Of a stretch of 64,000 nt of DNA, positions 55,463 through 63,807 are shown in pieces. The stretch's first letter is position 1, and each line of letters opens with the position of its first letter. The DNA lies in NCBI GenBank assembly GCA_964556345.1, contig CAZKWA010000004.1, positions 1-64,000 on the forward strand. The letters run 5' to 3'. Made by a program: the position numbers and the translations under genes. This stretch comes from Alloalcanivorax sp964556345. Its GTDB lineage: Bacteria; Pseudomonadota; Gammaproteobacteria; Pseudomonadales; Alcanivoracaceae. The notes beneath the pieces were generated by a model. The model worked only from the letters and a program-made list of their open reading frames with translations. It was not told where the DNA came from and made no database searches.

Positions 55463-55610
55463 AACCGAGCGCCGAACCTTTCTGGGAAGGTCCTGGCGGT
55501 TGCTCTGACCCGTGGCGGTGACGCTGCAAAGTGAGTGGGACAATGCGATGAACCTTTTTTTGTTCAGCGGGCATTGCCGGAACTGGCCTTGTTCGTAGCT
55601 GCCCTCGCGG

Positions 55611-56516
55611 TCAGTTCCAGACCGGATGTTCGGCCAGCCGCTCTTCCAGAAATGCCACGAACGCCCGCACCCGGGGCGGCACCAGCCGCCGTTGAGGCAT
55701 CACCGCGTGGATGCCGGTTTCCGTGAGCCGGTAATCCGGCAGCACCACCTTCAGCCGGCCGCTGCACAGATGTTCGTGAATATGCCACACCGAGTGCTGG
55801 GCGATGCCCAGGCCGCCGAGTACCGCCTCGGTGAGCATCTCGCCCTGATTGCTGCGTATACGACCGCTGACCTGCACCGTCTCGCTTTGCCCCTGCTTGT
55901 CGGTCAGGTGCCATAGGTCCTGGCGTCGCCGGTTGCTGGAAAGCACCAGGCATTGGTGGTCGGCCAGGTCGCCGGGGCGTTGCGGGGTGCCGTGGCGGTC
56001 CAGGTAGTCCGCGGTGGCGCACAGCACTCGCCGGTCGTCGGCCAGGCGCCGGGCCACCAGGCTGGAATCCTCGAGGATGCCGATACGAATGCCCAGATCG
56101 TAGCCCTCTCCGACCAGGTCCACGACCTGGTCGGAGAGGCCGACGTCCAGGTCTAAACGGGGATAGCGGTTGAGAAACTCCGGCAGCAGCGGCGAGATGT
56201 ACTGGCGCCCGAAAGAGTGGGGCAGGGTGACGCGCAGGGTGCCGGTGACGTTCTCGGCGCTGCCGCGCAGGTCCTGGGTGAGCGCTTCCAGGTCCTCCAC
56301 CAGGTCGCGGCCCTGTTCCGCCAGCGCCAGCCCTTCCGGGGTCGGGTGCAGGCGCCGGGTGGTGCGGTGCAGCAGCCGCACGTTGAGGCCCTTTTCCAGC
56401 CGCTGCAGGCGCTGGCTGGCCACCGCCGACGACAGGTCCAGGCTGCGGGCGGCGGCGCTGATCGAACCCAGATCGAGCACGCGAAGAAACAGGGCGATGT
56501 CGCTTAGACGGTCCAT
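55611..56516 (-). CDS. LysR-family transcriptional regulator
   Basis: A 301-residue LysR protein: N-terminal winged HTH (LFLRVLDLGSISAAARSLDLSSAVASQRLQRLE) and a CrgA/DsdC-like substrate-binding domain (VTLPHSFGRQYISPLLPEFLNRYP). It is divergent from an MFS transporter gene. A 15-bp palindrome in the shared gap could be its operator, so it probably controls the transporter and the aldo-keto reductase behind it. Confidence 0.9.
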   Translation of the reverse strand: MDRLSDIALFLRVLDLGSISAAARSLDLSSAVASQRLQRLEKGLNVRLLHRTTRRLHPTPEGLALAEQGRDLVEDLEALTQDLRGSAENVTGTLRVTLPHSFGRQYISPLLPEFLNRYPRLDLDVGLSDQVVDLVGEGYDLGIRIGILEDSSLVARRLADDRRVLCATADYLDRHGTPQRPGDLADHQCLVLSSNRRRQDLWHLTDKQGQSETVQVSGRIRSNQGEMLTEAVLGGLGIAQHSVWHIHEHLCSGRLKVVLPDYRLTETGIHAVMPQRRLVPPRVRAFVAFLEERLAEHPVWN

Positions 56517-56529
56517 GGCGGGCTCATTA

Positions 56530-56544
56530 TCAATAAATTATTGA
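56530..56544. promoter_or_regulatory. Candidate LysR-type operator between lysR and MFS genes
   Basis: TCAATAAATTATTGA is a perfect 15-bp palindrome in an AT-rich spot of the 109-bp divergent gap. It meets the T-N11-A rule of LysR binding sites (inner T..A). Confidence 0.55.
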
Positions 56545-56625
56545 AAGTGATTGAAGATCGTAAAGGTATCAGGGAAAGCGAGCCGGGCCTAGCATGCGCC
56601 TCATCGATTTCTGACGGACGTTGCC

Positions 56626-57840
56626 ATGACTGCTTCAACCGCTTCACGCCCAGTGCCCTGGGCGCTCTACGCCTTGACCATCGGTGCCTTCGGCATCGGC
56701 ACCACCGAATTCGTGATCATGGGCGTGCTCGAACAAGTGGCCGCCGACCTGGGCGTGAGCATCCGCAGCGCCGGCTTGCTGATCTCCGGGTACGCCCTGG
56801 GCGTGTTCGTGGGCGCGCCGCTGCTCACCATCGCCAGCGCCCGCTGGCCGCGCAAGACGGTTCTGGTGGCGCTGATGGTCATTTTCACCCTGGGGAATCT
56901 GGCCTGCGCGCTGGCGCCGAACTACGCCATGCTGATGGTGGCCAGGGTGGTCACTTCTCTGGCGCACGGCACTTTTTTCGGCGTCGGCTCGGTGGTCGCC
57001 ACCGGGCTCGTGGCGCCGGACAAGCGGGCCAGCGCCATCTCCATCATGTTCACCGGCCTTACCGTGGCGACGCTGCTGGGCGTGCCCGCCGGCGCCTGGC
57101 TGGGGCATGAATACGGCTGGCGCGCCACCTTCTGGGCGATTACCGGCGTGGGCATACTGGCGACCCTGGTGATCACCCTGATGGTGCCGCGCGACAGCGG
57201 CGGCGGCGAGGCATTGGGCTGGCGCAAGAGTCTGGCGTCGATTGGTCGACCGACGGTCTTGCTGGGGCTGCTGATGACCGCGCTCGGCATCGCCGGGGTG
57301 TTCACCGTGTTCACCTACATCCAGCCGATCCTGACCGGGATCGCCGGTTTCTCCCAGGACGCGGTGTCGCTGATTCTGTTGGTGTTCGGCGTCGGCATGA
57401 TTGTCGGCAACCTGCTCGGCGGACATTTGGCGGACCGGGGGCTCGCGCCCGCTCTGCTGATCACACTGGCAGCGCTGGTCGCGGTGCTGGGCCTGTTTCC
57501 GTTCGCGCTCGCCTATCAATGGACGGCGGTGGCCTTCGTCGGCCTGTTGGGCATGGCCTGCTTCGCCACGGTGGCGCCGTTGCAACTGTGGGTACTGAAC
57601 CGGGCGGAAGGCGCGGCCAGCCTGGCGTCCAGCTTCAACATCGGTGCCTTCAACCTGGGCAACGCCCTAGGCGCCGGCCTGGGCGGTGTGGTGATCGAGC
57701 GGAGCGGCGGCTTTACCGCGGTGCCCTTTGTTGCCGCGCTGGTCACTCTGGCCGGGTTGGTGGTGGCCGTTTGCGCCATCAAGCGAGAACAAGGCGGGGC
57801 CGTCCGGCTCGCGCCGTCCATTCCCTGCGAACAGGAGTAA
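56626..57840 (+). CDS. MFS transporter (DHA1 drug/sugar efflux type)
   Basis: A 404-residue protein with twelve predicted membrane helices. GTTEFVIMGVLEQVAADLGVS near the N-terminus is typical of the AraJ/YdhP/PbuE-like DHA1 proteins. It likely expels small molecules by proton antiport; its substrate is unknown. It is divergent from the LysR gene and precedes the aldo-keto reductase by 2 bp, so the two are probably one unit. Confidence 0.88.
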   Translation: MTASTASRPVPWALYALTIGAFGIGTTEFVIMGVLEQVAADLGVSIRSAGLLISGYALGVFVGAPLLTIASARWPRKTVLVALMVIFTLGNLACALAPNYAMLMVARVVTSLAHGTFFGVGSVVATGLVAPDKRASAISIMFTGLTVATLLGVPAGAWLGHEYGWRATFWAITGVGILATLVITLMVPRDSGGGEALGWRKSLASIGRPTVLLGLLMTALGIAGVFTVFTYIQPILTGIAGFSQDAVSLILLVFGVGMIVGNLLGGHLADRGLAPALLITLAALVAVLGLFPFALAYQWTAVAFVGLLGMACFATVAPLQLWVLNRAEGAASLASSFNIGAFNLGNALGAGLGGVVIERSGGFTAVPFVAALVTLAGLVVAVCAIKREQGGAVRLAPSIPCEQE

Positions 57841-57842
57841 GA

Positions 57843-58877
57843 ATGATGGAATATCGTTATCTGGGACGGTCTGGTTTCAAGGTGCCGGCCCTGGGCTTCG
57901 GGGCCGGCACCTTCGGCGGCAAGGGGCCGCTGTTCAGCGCCTGGGGCAATACCGACGTGGCGCAAGCGACGCGGCTGATCGACATCTGCCTGGACGCCGG
58001 CGTCAATCTGTTCGATTCCGCCGACGTGTATTCCGACGGCGCCTCGGAGACCATCCTTGGCGCGGCGATCAAGGGCCGCCGTGACCGGGTGATCCTGTCC
58101 ACCAAGATGTCGCTGCGCAGCGGTGAGGACGCCAACGACGCCGGCAGTTCCCGCCACCACCTGATCCGCGCCACCGAGCGCGCGCTGAAGCGCCTGGGCA
58201 CCGATTATATCGACGTGCTGCAGTTGCACCATTTCGACGCCATGACGCCGGTGGAAGACGTTATGTCAGCGCTGGATGATCTGGTGCGGGCCGGCAAGGT
58301 GCGCTATCTGGGCGCGTCCAATTTCTCCGGCTGGCAGTTGATGAAATCCCAGAGCGTCGCCGAGCGCCACGGCTATGCGCGCTTCGTGGCCAACCAGACC
58401 TATTACTCCCTGGTGGGCCGGGATTACGAGTGGGAGCTGATGCCGGTGGGGCAGGACCAGGGCCTGGGTGCCCTGGTGTGGAGCCCGCTGGGCTGGGGCC
58501 GCCTGACCGGCAAGATCCGTCGTGGCCAGCCGTTGCCCGCCGGCAGCCGTCTCCACGACACCGAAGGGTTCGCGCCGCCGGTGTCGGACGAGCGACTGTA
58601 CCGGGTGCTGGACGTGTTGTTCGAGATCGCCGAGGAGATCGGCAAGACCGTGCCGCAGGTGGCGATTAACTGGTTGCTGCGCCGGCCGACGGTGGCGTCG
58701 GTGCTGATCGGCGCCCGCGACGAAACCCAGCTGCGGCAGAACCTCGGCGCGGTCGGCTGGCGCCTCGACGACGACCAAGTGGCGCGTCTGGACGCGGCGA
58801 GCGCGGTGACCCCGCCTTACCCCTATTACCCGTACTGGAATGGCCAGTTCGCGGAGCGCAATCCGCCGCCGGTGTGA
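57843..58877 (+). CDS. Aldo/keto reductase (YajO/KCNAB-type)
   Basis: A 344-residue AKR. The early LGFGAGTFGG, the Asp/Tyr of FDSADVYSDG, the Lys of STKMSL and the His of LQLHHFD form the catalytic tetrad; the C-terminal IGARDETQLRQNL binds NADP. It belongs to the clade of YajO and beta-subunit-like AKRs. It follows the MFS gene by 2 bp. Both ATG 57843 and 57846 are possible, with AGGAG upstream. It is convergent with a second AKR. Confidence 0.9.
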   Translation: MMEYRYLGRSGFKVPALGFGAGTFGGKGPLFSAWGNTDVAQATRLIDICLDAGVNLFDSADVYSDGASETILGAAIKGRRDRVILSTKMSLRSGEDANDAGSSRHHLIRATERALKRLGTDYIDVLQLHHFDAMTPVEDVMSALDDLVRAGKVRYLGASNFSGWQLMKSQSVAERHGYARFVANQTYYSLVGRDYEWELMPVGQDQGLGALVWSPLGWGRLTGKIRRGQPLPAGSRLHDTEGFAPPVSDERLYRVLDVLFEIAEEIGKTVPQVAINWLLRRPTVASVLIGARDETQLRQNLGAVGWRLDDDQVARLDAASAVTPPYPYYPYWNGQFAERNPPPV

Positions 58878-58899
58878 CCGGCGGGGCCGCCATCGGCCA

Positions 58900-59892
58900 T
58901 CAGCGCCCGCGGGCCGGCGGCGCCATGAACTCCGGGCCCACCGGGTCGCTGATGGTGTCCACCAGGATGGCGTCGATATCGGCCTGGTCCTGGTCGCTGA
59001 GGTGCCAGCCCATGACCTCGCGGACCGGCTGGATCTGCTCCGGGCGGCGCGCGCCCCACAGGGCCACGGAAACGTCGCGCCGGTCGAGCAGCCAGCGCAG
59101 GGCCAGGTGCAGGACCCGTTTGCCGTGGCGCTCGCGGGCCAGGGTGTCGAGCTTGTCCACGGCGGCCAGATAGTGCGCGTAGCGGGGCGCCTTGAACTTG
59201 GGATCGTGGTTGCGCAGGTCGTCGCCTTCGAAGCGGGTGTGCTCGCGCATCTTGCCGGAGAGCAGCCCCCGGCAGAGCGCCCCGTAGGTGAGAGTGCTCA
59301 AGCCCAGTTCGCCGAGGACCGGTGCCAGAGTCTCTTCCATTTGCCGTTCGAAAAGGTTGTAGGGCGGTTGCACCGTGGAGAGCGGGCAGACGGCGTGGAA
59401 CGCCCGTATCTGGTGGGCGTCGAAGTTGCTCACGCCGACGGCGCGAATCTTGCCGGCGCGTTTCAGCTCGAGCATCGCTTCGGCGGCTTCCTCCACCGGG
59501 CGGGTGGAGTCCGGCCAGTGGATCTGATAAACATCGATCACATCCGTGCGCAGCCGTCGCAGGCTGTCCTCGACCTCTTTGGTGATACGGGCGCGGCTGG
59601 CGTCCCGGTAGGGCCCGTCGTCGTCCCAGTTGAGCGCGCACTTGGTGGCCAGGGTAACCCGGTTTCTCAGACGCTCCTGGTAGAGCGCCTCGCCCACCAG
59701 CCGCTCCGACTCGCCGAAGCCGTAGACCGGCGCGGTATCGATGGCGGTAATGCCCATTTCCACCGCTTCCTGGACGGTGCGGGTGGACTCCTGGCGATCG
59801 TTGCCGCCCCACATCCAGCCGCCGATGGCCCAGGTACCCAGGGCGATACGGCTGCAGGTGATGTCACTGTTGGCGAGCGTCACGGTTTCCAT
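58900..59892 (-). CDS. Aldo/keto reductase
   Basis: A 330-residue AKR of another clade: RIALGTWAIGGWMWGG near the N-terminus, Asp/Tyr in IDTAPVYGFGESE, Lys in ATKCAL, His in YQIHWPD and WGARRPEQI at the C-terminus. The GTWAIGGWMWGG opening is shared with general stress AKRs such as YhdN/GSP69-like proteins. NADPH-dependent reduction of reactive aldehydes is probable. It lies back to back (3' ends) with the previous AKR. Confidence 0.9.
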   Translation of the reverse strand: METVTLANSDITCSRIALGTWAIGGWMWGGNDRQESTRTVQEAVEMGITAIDTAPVYGFGESERLVGEALYQERLRNRVTLATKCALNWDDDGPYRDASRARITKEVEDSLRRLRTDVIDVYQIHWPDSTRPVEEAAEAMLELKRAGKIRAVGVSNFDAHQIRAFHAVCPLSTVQPPYNLFERQMEETLAPVLGELGLSTLTYGALCRGLLSGKMREHTRFEGDDLRNHDPKFKAPRYAHYLAAVDKLDTLARERHGKRVLHLALRWLLDRRDVSVALWGARRPEQIQPVREVMGWHLSDQDQADIDAILVDTISDPVGPEFMAPPARGR

Positions 59893-59934
59893 GAAAGCTC
59901 CCTGCTCCGGAACGATAGGATGATGTTAGGACGT

Positions 59935-60711
59935 TCAGCGGGGGCCGTCGTTCCCGGCCACCTCCACTTTGACCTCCAGGGGCAGCGACAGCCGCTCGGT
60001 GCGCGTGGTCGCGCCCTCCAGGCCCGCCCCGGCGCTGTTCTCACTGACCGTGATCTGCCCCAGCGGCTGCCATTGCCCGGGTGTCACCACCAGGGTGCTG
60101 CTGGCGTCCTGAGTGCGCGCCCGGCGGTGACCGGTGGGCTCGTCGAAGCGTTGCCGGATGGTCAGGCGCACCCGCCCGTCGCTGGTGATCACCGGGGTGA
60201 TGTCGATGCCTTGCTTGAGCGCCAGCAGCGCCGGGAACTGGGTGCCGGTGAGGGCCACCAGGCTGCCCTGGCTGATGCCCGCGGGGTGGCCCGACAGGGT
60301 GTTGATGCTGTAGCTGTCCTGGCGCCGGGTGGTGACGGTGTGGGCGCCGGTGCGCACGCCCCGGTCGTCGATGCGGAGATCGCCGCCGGCGCTTTGGCTC
60401 TCGCCCTGGCGGCGCAGCTGTACCGTCACGGTGCGTGGCACCTCGGGCATGTCGCCGAGGGCAGCGAGTATCTCATCGAAGTTGCGGTCGTCGGTGCGGA
60501 TCACCAGCTTGCCCTGGTAGGCGTTGGCGTAGCCGCCCTCGGGCAGCAGCGGGCGGATCACCGGCAGCAGGGCCTCGGCGTCGGCGCGCTGGATGACGTG
60601 GATCGACATTTCCTCGGCGCGGGCCGCGCCGGCCAGTAACAGCCCGAGCAGGGCCAGCAGCAGCGTCAGGCGGGACGGTACGAGCCGGGCGGGGCGGGTT
60701 GATGACGTCAT
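59935..60711 (-). CDS. Secretin-related periplasmic protein without a pore domain
   Basis: A 258-residue protein with a signal peptide (LTLLLALLGLLLAGAARA). The mature part begins with an N0/N1-like fold (MSIHVIQRADAEALLPVIRPLL ... GKLVIRTDDRNFDEILAALGDMP), resembling the ring-building domains of type II/III secretins, followed by a beta-rich region. The long membrane-spanning secretin domain is absent. I chose ATG 60711. No partner genes of a secretion system are nearby. Confidence 0.55.
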   Translation of the reverse strand: MTSSTRPARLVPSRLTLLLALLGLLLAGAARAEEMSIHVIQRADAEALLPVIRPLLPEGGYANAYQGKLVIRTDDRNFDEILAALGDMPEVPRTVTVQLRRQGESQSAGGDLRIDDRGVRTGAHTVTTRRQDSYSINTLSGHPAGISQGSLVALTGTQFPALLALKQGIDITPVITSDGRVRLTIRQRFDEPTGHRRARTQDASSTLVVTPGQWQPLGQITVSENSAGAGLEGATTRTERLSLPLEVKVEVAGNDGPR

Positions 60712-60786
60712 GGCGGTGCCTTCCGTGTGCATGGTGTTCCGGCATGATAGCGGTAACGGCGTATCGGTTTCACCCTGTGTCGGCGG

Positions 60787-60814
60787 TTGCGCCGCCCCCC
60801 AAACCCCGCATAAT
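60787..60814 (+). promoter_or_regulatory. Possible sigma-70 promoter of the TrmB-like gene
   Basis: TTGCGC and CATAAT are separated by 16 bases, each close to the -35 and -10 consensus, about 55 bases before the start of the methyltransferase gene. Confidence 0.35.
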
Positions 60815-60868
60815 GGCCCGCCCCGAAACGAGGCGCGACAATCGCGTTGTCGGTATGCGAGAACCAGG

Positions 60869-61543
60869 ATGTTTGGTAACAGCCGGTCGGTGACCAGTAA
60901 TCAGGAAGGGCCGCACCCTGCTCTGGAGGCGACGGTGCGTCGCCACCTGACGCACCCCTGGCGCGCGCCGGTGGCGGACCATGACCGGGCCGCTTTCGCC
61001 CGGGCCTCGGCCCGGGTTGGCGCCGCCGGCGACCGGCTGATTGTCGACTCCGGGTGCGGCACGGGGCGCTCTTCAGTGGCGCTGGCGCGGCGTTACCCCG
61101 AGGCACTGGTGCTGGGCCTGGACCAATCACGGCACCGGTTGCAGCGTGCCGAGCGCCGCTTCGCCCCCTTGCCGGACAATCTGCTGTTGCTGCAGACCGA
61201 CTGCACCGGCTTCTGGCGTTTGGCGGCCGAGGCCGGCTGGCGCGTCCGGCGGCACTTTCTTCTTTATCCCAATCCCTGGCCGAAAAGCGCGCACCTGAAA
61301 CGGCGCTGGCACGGCCACCCGGTGTGGCCGGCGCTGCTGGCGCTGGGCGGCACTCTGGAAATGCGCAGTAACTGGTCGTTATACCTGCGGGAAGCGCGGG
61401 CGGCGCTGGCCGTCAGCGGCATCCCCGCCCGGCTCACCGCCTTGTCCCCGGGGGAAGAGGCGCTGACCGATTTCGAAGAGAAGTACGCCGCCAGCGGCCA
61501 GCCTCTTTGGCGCTTGACCGCGGCGCTGGACGAGCCGGTCTAG
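60869..61543 (+). CDS. TrmB-like SAM-dependent methyltransferase
   Basis: A 224-residue class I methyltransferase. The SAM motif LIVDSGCGTGRSSVALAR, then LGLDQSRHRL, and YPNPWPKSAHLKRRWHG, matching the DPWPKxRHxKRR motif of tRNA (guanine-N7) methyltransferase TrmB, but with N for D in the first position and a divergent C-terminus. It may be a TrmB paralogue with another RNA or small-molecule substrate. I chose ATG 60869. Confidence 0.7.
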   Translation: MFGNSRSVTSNQEGPHPALEATVRRHLTHPWRAPVADHDRAAFARASARVGAAGDRLIVDSGCGTGRSSVALARRYPEALVLGLDQSRHRLQRAERRFAPLPDNLLLLQTDCTGFWRLAAEAGWRVRRHFLLYPNPWPKSAHLKRRWHGHPVWPALLALGGTLEMRSNWSLYLREARAALAVSGIPARLTALSPGEEALTDFEEKYAASGQPLWRLTAALDEPV

Positions 61544-61770
61544 ACCCGTCCCGGGCATCCCTTTCCGGCGATTTTGTGCGCCGCTTCTCCTTTCTTCCGG
61601 GAACTCTGCCCGGGGCCGCTACCCGAGTGACCACCGTGCTGCGAATCGGGGCCTTGCTGTGATAGCTGCCCGCTGAAGCCGACTTCTAGAATCAAAGAGT
61701 GTTGCCGCGGAGGCTCCGCGGTCACCAAGGAAGAAAATTCGCCTATTCCGATAAAAAAAGGATGAAAGCA

Positions 61771-62592
61771 ATGAAACTGAACACTCTGAATACAGCGTTT
61801 GGCACCAGATGGCTGACCACCACCGCCGCTTTGTTGGCCGGTGTTCTTCTGGCTCCCGCCGCCCTGGCCGGGGACGACGATAATCCGCTTGCCCCGTTCG
61901 AGGACACCGGGCCGTACTCCACCACCCGGGACACCGGGTTCAGCTGCACCATTTACCGGCCGATCAGCCTCGACAGCGATCACCCGGTGATTATCTGGGG
62001 CAATGGCACCGGCACCTCGCCGTCCACTTATGGCAGTGGCCTGGAACACTGGGCGTCCTGGGGCTTCGTGGTGGCCGCCGCCAACACCAGCAACGCCGGT
62101 TCCGGCGAAGAGATGCTTGATTGCATTGATTATCTTGAAGGCCGCAGCTACGCCGACGACCTGGATTTCTCCAAGATCGGCGCGTCCGGGCACTCCCAGG
62201 GGGGCGGCGGCACCATCATGGCGGCCCGCGACGGACGTATTACCGCCACCGCGCCGATGCAGCCGTACATTCTCGGTCTCGGCCATGACACCACCTCCCA
62301 GTATCAGCAGCATGCGCCGATGCTGTTGATGTCCGGCTCCGCCGACACCCTGGCCGGCCCCACGCTGAACCAGGCTCCGGTGTACCGGCGCGTGGACGTG
62401 CCGGTGTTCTGGGCGACGCTGAACGGCGCCAGCCATTTTGAACCCACCGGCGATTTCGGTGACTTCAAGGGCCTGAGCACCGCCTGGTGGTTGTATCAGC
62501 TGGAAGGTGATTCCGATGCTGCGAGCCTGTTCACGGGCGCCTGTTCCGCCTGTGATATAAGTGGTTGGGACATGGAGCGTAAGGGCCTGTAA
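61771..62592 (+). CDS. Secreted alpha/beta hydrolase, PETase/dienelactone hydrolase-like
   Basis: A 273-residue protein with a signal peptide (cleavage near Ala33) and a mature alpha/beta hydrolase. The nucleophile elbow GHSQGG has Ser142; Asp192 in SGSAD and His222 in GASHFEP complete the triad. Four cysteines (59, 118 and the final CSAC pair) suggest two disulfides. The fold and motif order match the polyester-hydrolase/chlorophyllase group that includes PET-degrading enzymes. ATG 61771 or 61762 may start it. A small GC hairpin (61705-61721) lies in the leader, and a 12-bp hairpin follows the gene. Confidence 0.75.
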   Translation: MKLNTLNTAFGTRWLTTTAALLAGVLLAPAALAGDDDNPLAPFEDTGPYSTTRDTGFSCTIYRPISLDSDHPVIIWGNGTGTSPSTYGSGLEHWASWGFVVAAANTSNAGSGEEMLDCIDYLEGRSYADDLDFSKIGASGHSQGGGGTIMAARDGRITATAPMQPYILGLGHDTTSQYQQHAPMLLMSGSADTLAGPTLNQAPVYRRVDVPVFWATLNGASHFEPTGDFGDFKGLSTAWWLYQLEGDSDAASLFTGACSACDISGWDMERKGL

Positions 62593-62602
62593 GCCACCGG
62601 TC

Positions 62603-62630
62603 GGGCTCCATGTCGTCGGACATGGGGCCC
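62603..62630. terminator. Strong hairpin after the alpha/beta hydrolase gene, without T-run
   Basis: A 12-bp stem (GGGCTCCATGTC against GACATGGGGCCC, one G-T pair) with loop GTCG starts 11 bases past the stop. No T-run follows, so it may be an mRNA-stabilising hairpin or a Rho-aided terminator. Confidence 0.45.
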
Positions 62631-62745
62631 GCGACACTTAACCCCATGCCGATGGCAAACTGGTTCTGGCAAGCGGATTGCGGGGCCGGGTGCCCTCGCA
62701 CCGTTGCCGCTGCCAAAAGAATAATAAGGTTTGGGAGCGAGAACG

Positions 62746-63798
62746 ATGAACTCGAAACTGGATGACGGCCTGATGCCGCTTCACCGGCATCCTCTCGGTT
62801 TTATCGAAGCGTTTTGCAGTCTCGGCGCGAGCCAGGAGGCGCTGCTTCGAAACACCGGTATCTCGGCCTCGATGTTCGGGATGCAGGACATCCACATCGG
62901 CCACGATCAATTCCAACAACTCCTTTATAACGGCATCGAAGCGTGCTCGCGCCCCGCGCTCGGGGTGGCGGTGGGCATGCAATTCGGCTGGTCGTACTGG
63001 GGGCCGGTGGGTTATGTGATCCATTGCAGCCCCAGCTTGAAGCTGGCCGGCGAGGCCTTCCGGCGTTATCTGGTGATGTCGCAACCCTATTACGCCGAGC
63101 ACGCCTCCAGGCCGAACGCCTATCTGGACGCCGACAACCGGGTGGTGGAACCGATTGACTACACCACCGGCAGCGAGCAGCAAACGGTGTTGCGCGACTT
63201 TATCCGCGAATGGCGGCTGGCGGTGACCCTGCGGCTGTGGGACCTGTGTGGCAATAAGGCGGTCGCCGATCCGGCGGTGCATGTGCGGCTGGACCGGCCG
63301 CGCCCCTGCTCCGACACCCCCTATCAGGCGCTGCCGTGCCGGAGTATCGCCTTCGATTGCGACGAGTTTTCCATCTCCGCGCACGCGGACTACGTATTCC
63401 GACGTTTCCGGCCACTGCGCAAGCGCGCGTTCGAGCGCATTATCGAAGAGTGCGAGCGGGAACTGAGCCGGGTGCCGGAGCGCCTGCCGTTCACGGAACG
63501 GGTGCGCTCGCATATCCGCGCTCATTTTCGGCCGGACCTGACCCTGGAGACGGTGGCCCGGCAACTGCATCTCACACCCCGTGGCCTGAGTCGGCGCCTC
63601 GCCCGGGAGAGAGCGTCGTTCCGCCGTTTGCTGCACGCCGTGCGTATGGAAATCGCCAGTTATCAGCTGCGTCATTCGCGGCTGGATGTGGAGGACGTGG
63701 CGGCCCTGGCCGGGTTTTCCTGCGCGTCCAGCCTGCGCCGCGCGGTGAAGAGCTGGACCGGGACCACGGTGGGGGAAATACGCGAGCTGACCGAATGA
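62746..63798 (+). CDS. AraC-family transcriptional regulator
   Basis: A 350-residue regulator with a PF12625-type N-terminal domain (RHPLGFIEAFCSLGASQEALL ... GEAFRRYLVMSQP) and a C-terminal double HTH (LETVARQLHLTPRGLSRRLARERASF, VEDVAALAGFSCASSLRRAVKSW). Related regulators control lipid or alcohol metabolism genes. It lies 153 bp after the secreted hydrolase and could regulate it; the next gene starts 9 bp after its stop. Confidence 0.85.
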   Translation: MNSKLDDGLMPLHRHPLGFIEAFCSLGASQEALLRNTGISASMFGMQDIHIGHDQFQQLLYNGIEACSRPALGVAVGMQFGWSYWGPVGYVIHCSPSLKLAGEAFRRYLVMSQPYYAEHASRPNAYLDADNRVVEPIDYTTGSEQQTVLRDFIREWRLAVTLRLWDLCGNKAVADPAVHVRLDRPRPCSDTPYQALPCRSIAFDCDEFSISAHADYVFRRFRPLRKRAFERIIEECERELSRVPERLPFTERVRSHIRAHFRPDLTLETVARQLHLTPRGLSRRLARERASFRRLLHAVRMEIASYQLRHSRLDVEDVAALAGFSCASSLRRAVKSWTGTTVGEIRELTE

Positions 63799-63807
63799 GG
63801 CGCGGTG

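Noticed and set aside
55553..55576. TGAAC / GTTCA with a T-run, looked like a terminator
   Set aside because: The stem is only five bases and the T-run lies in the loop.
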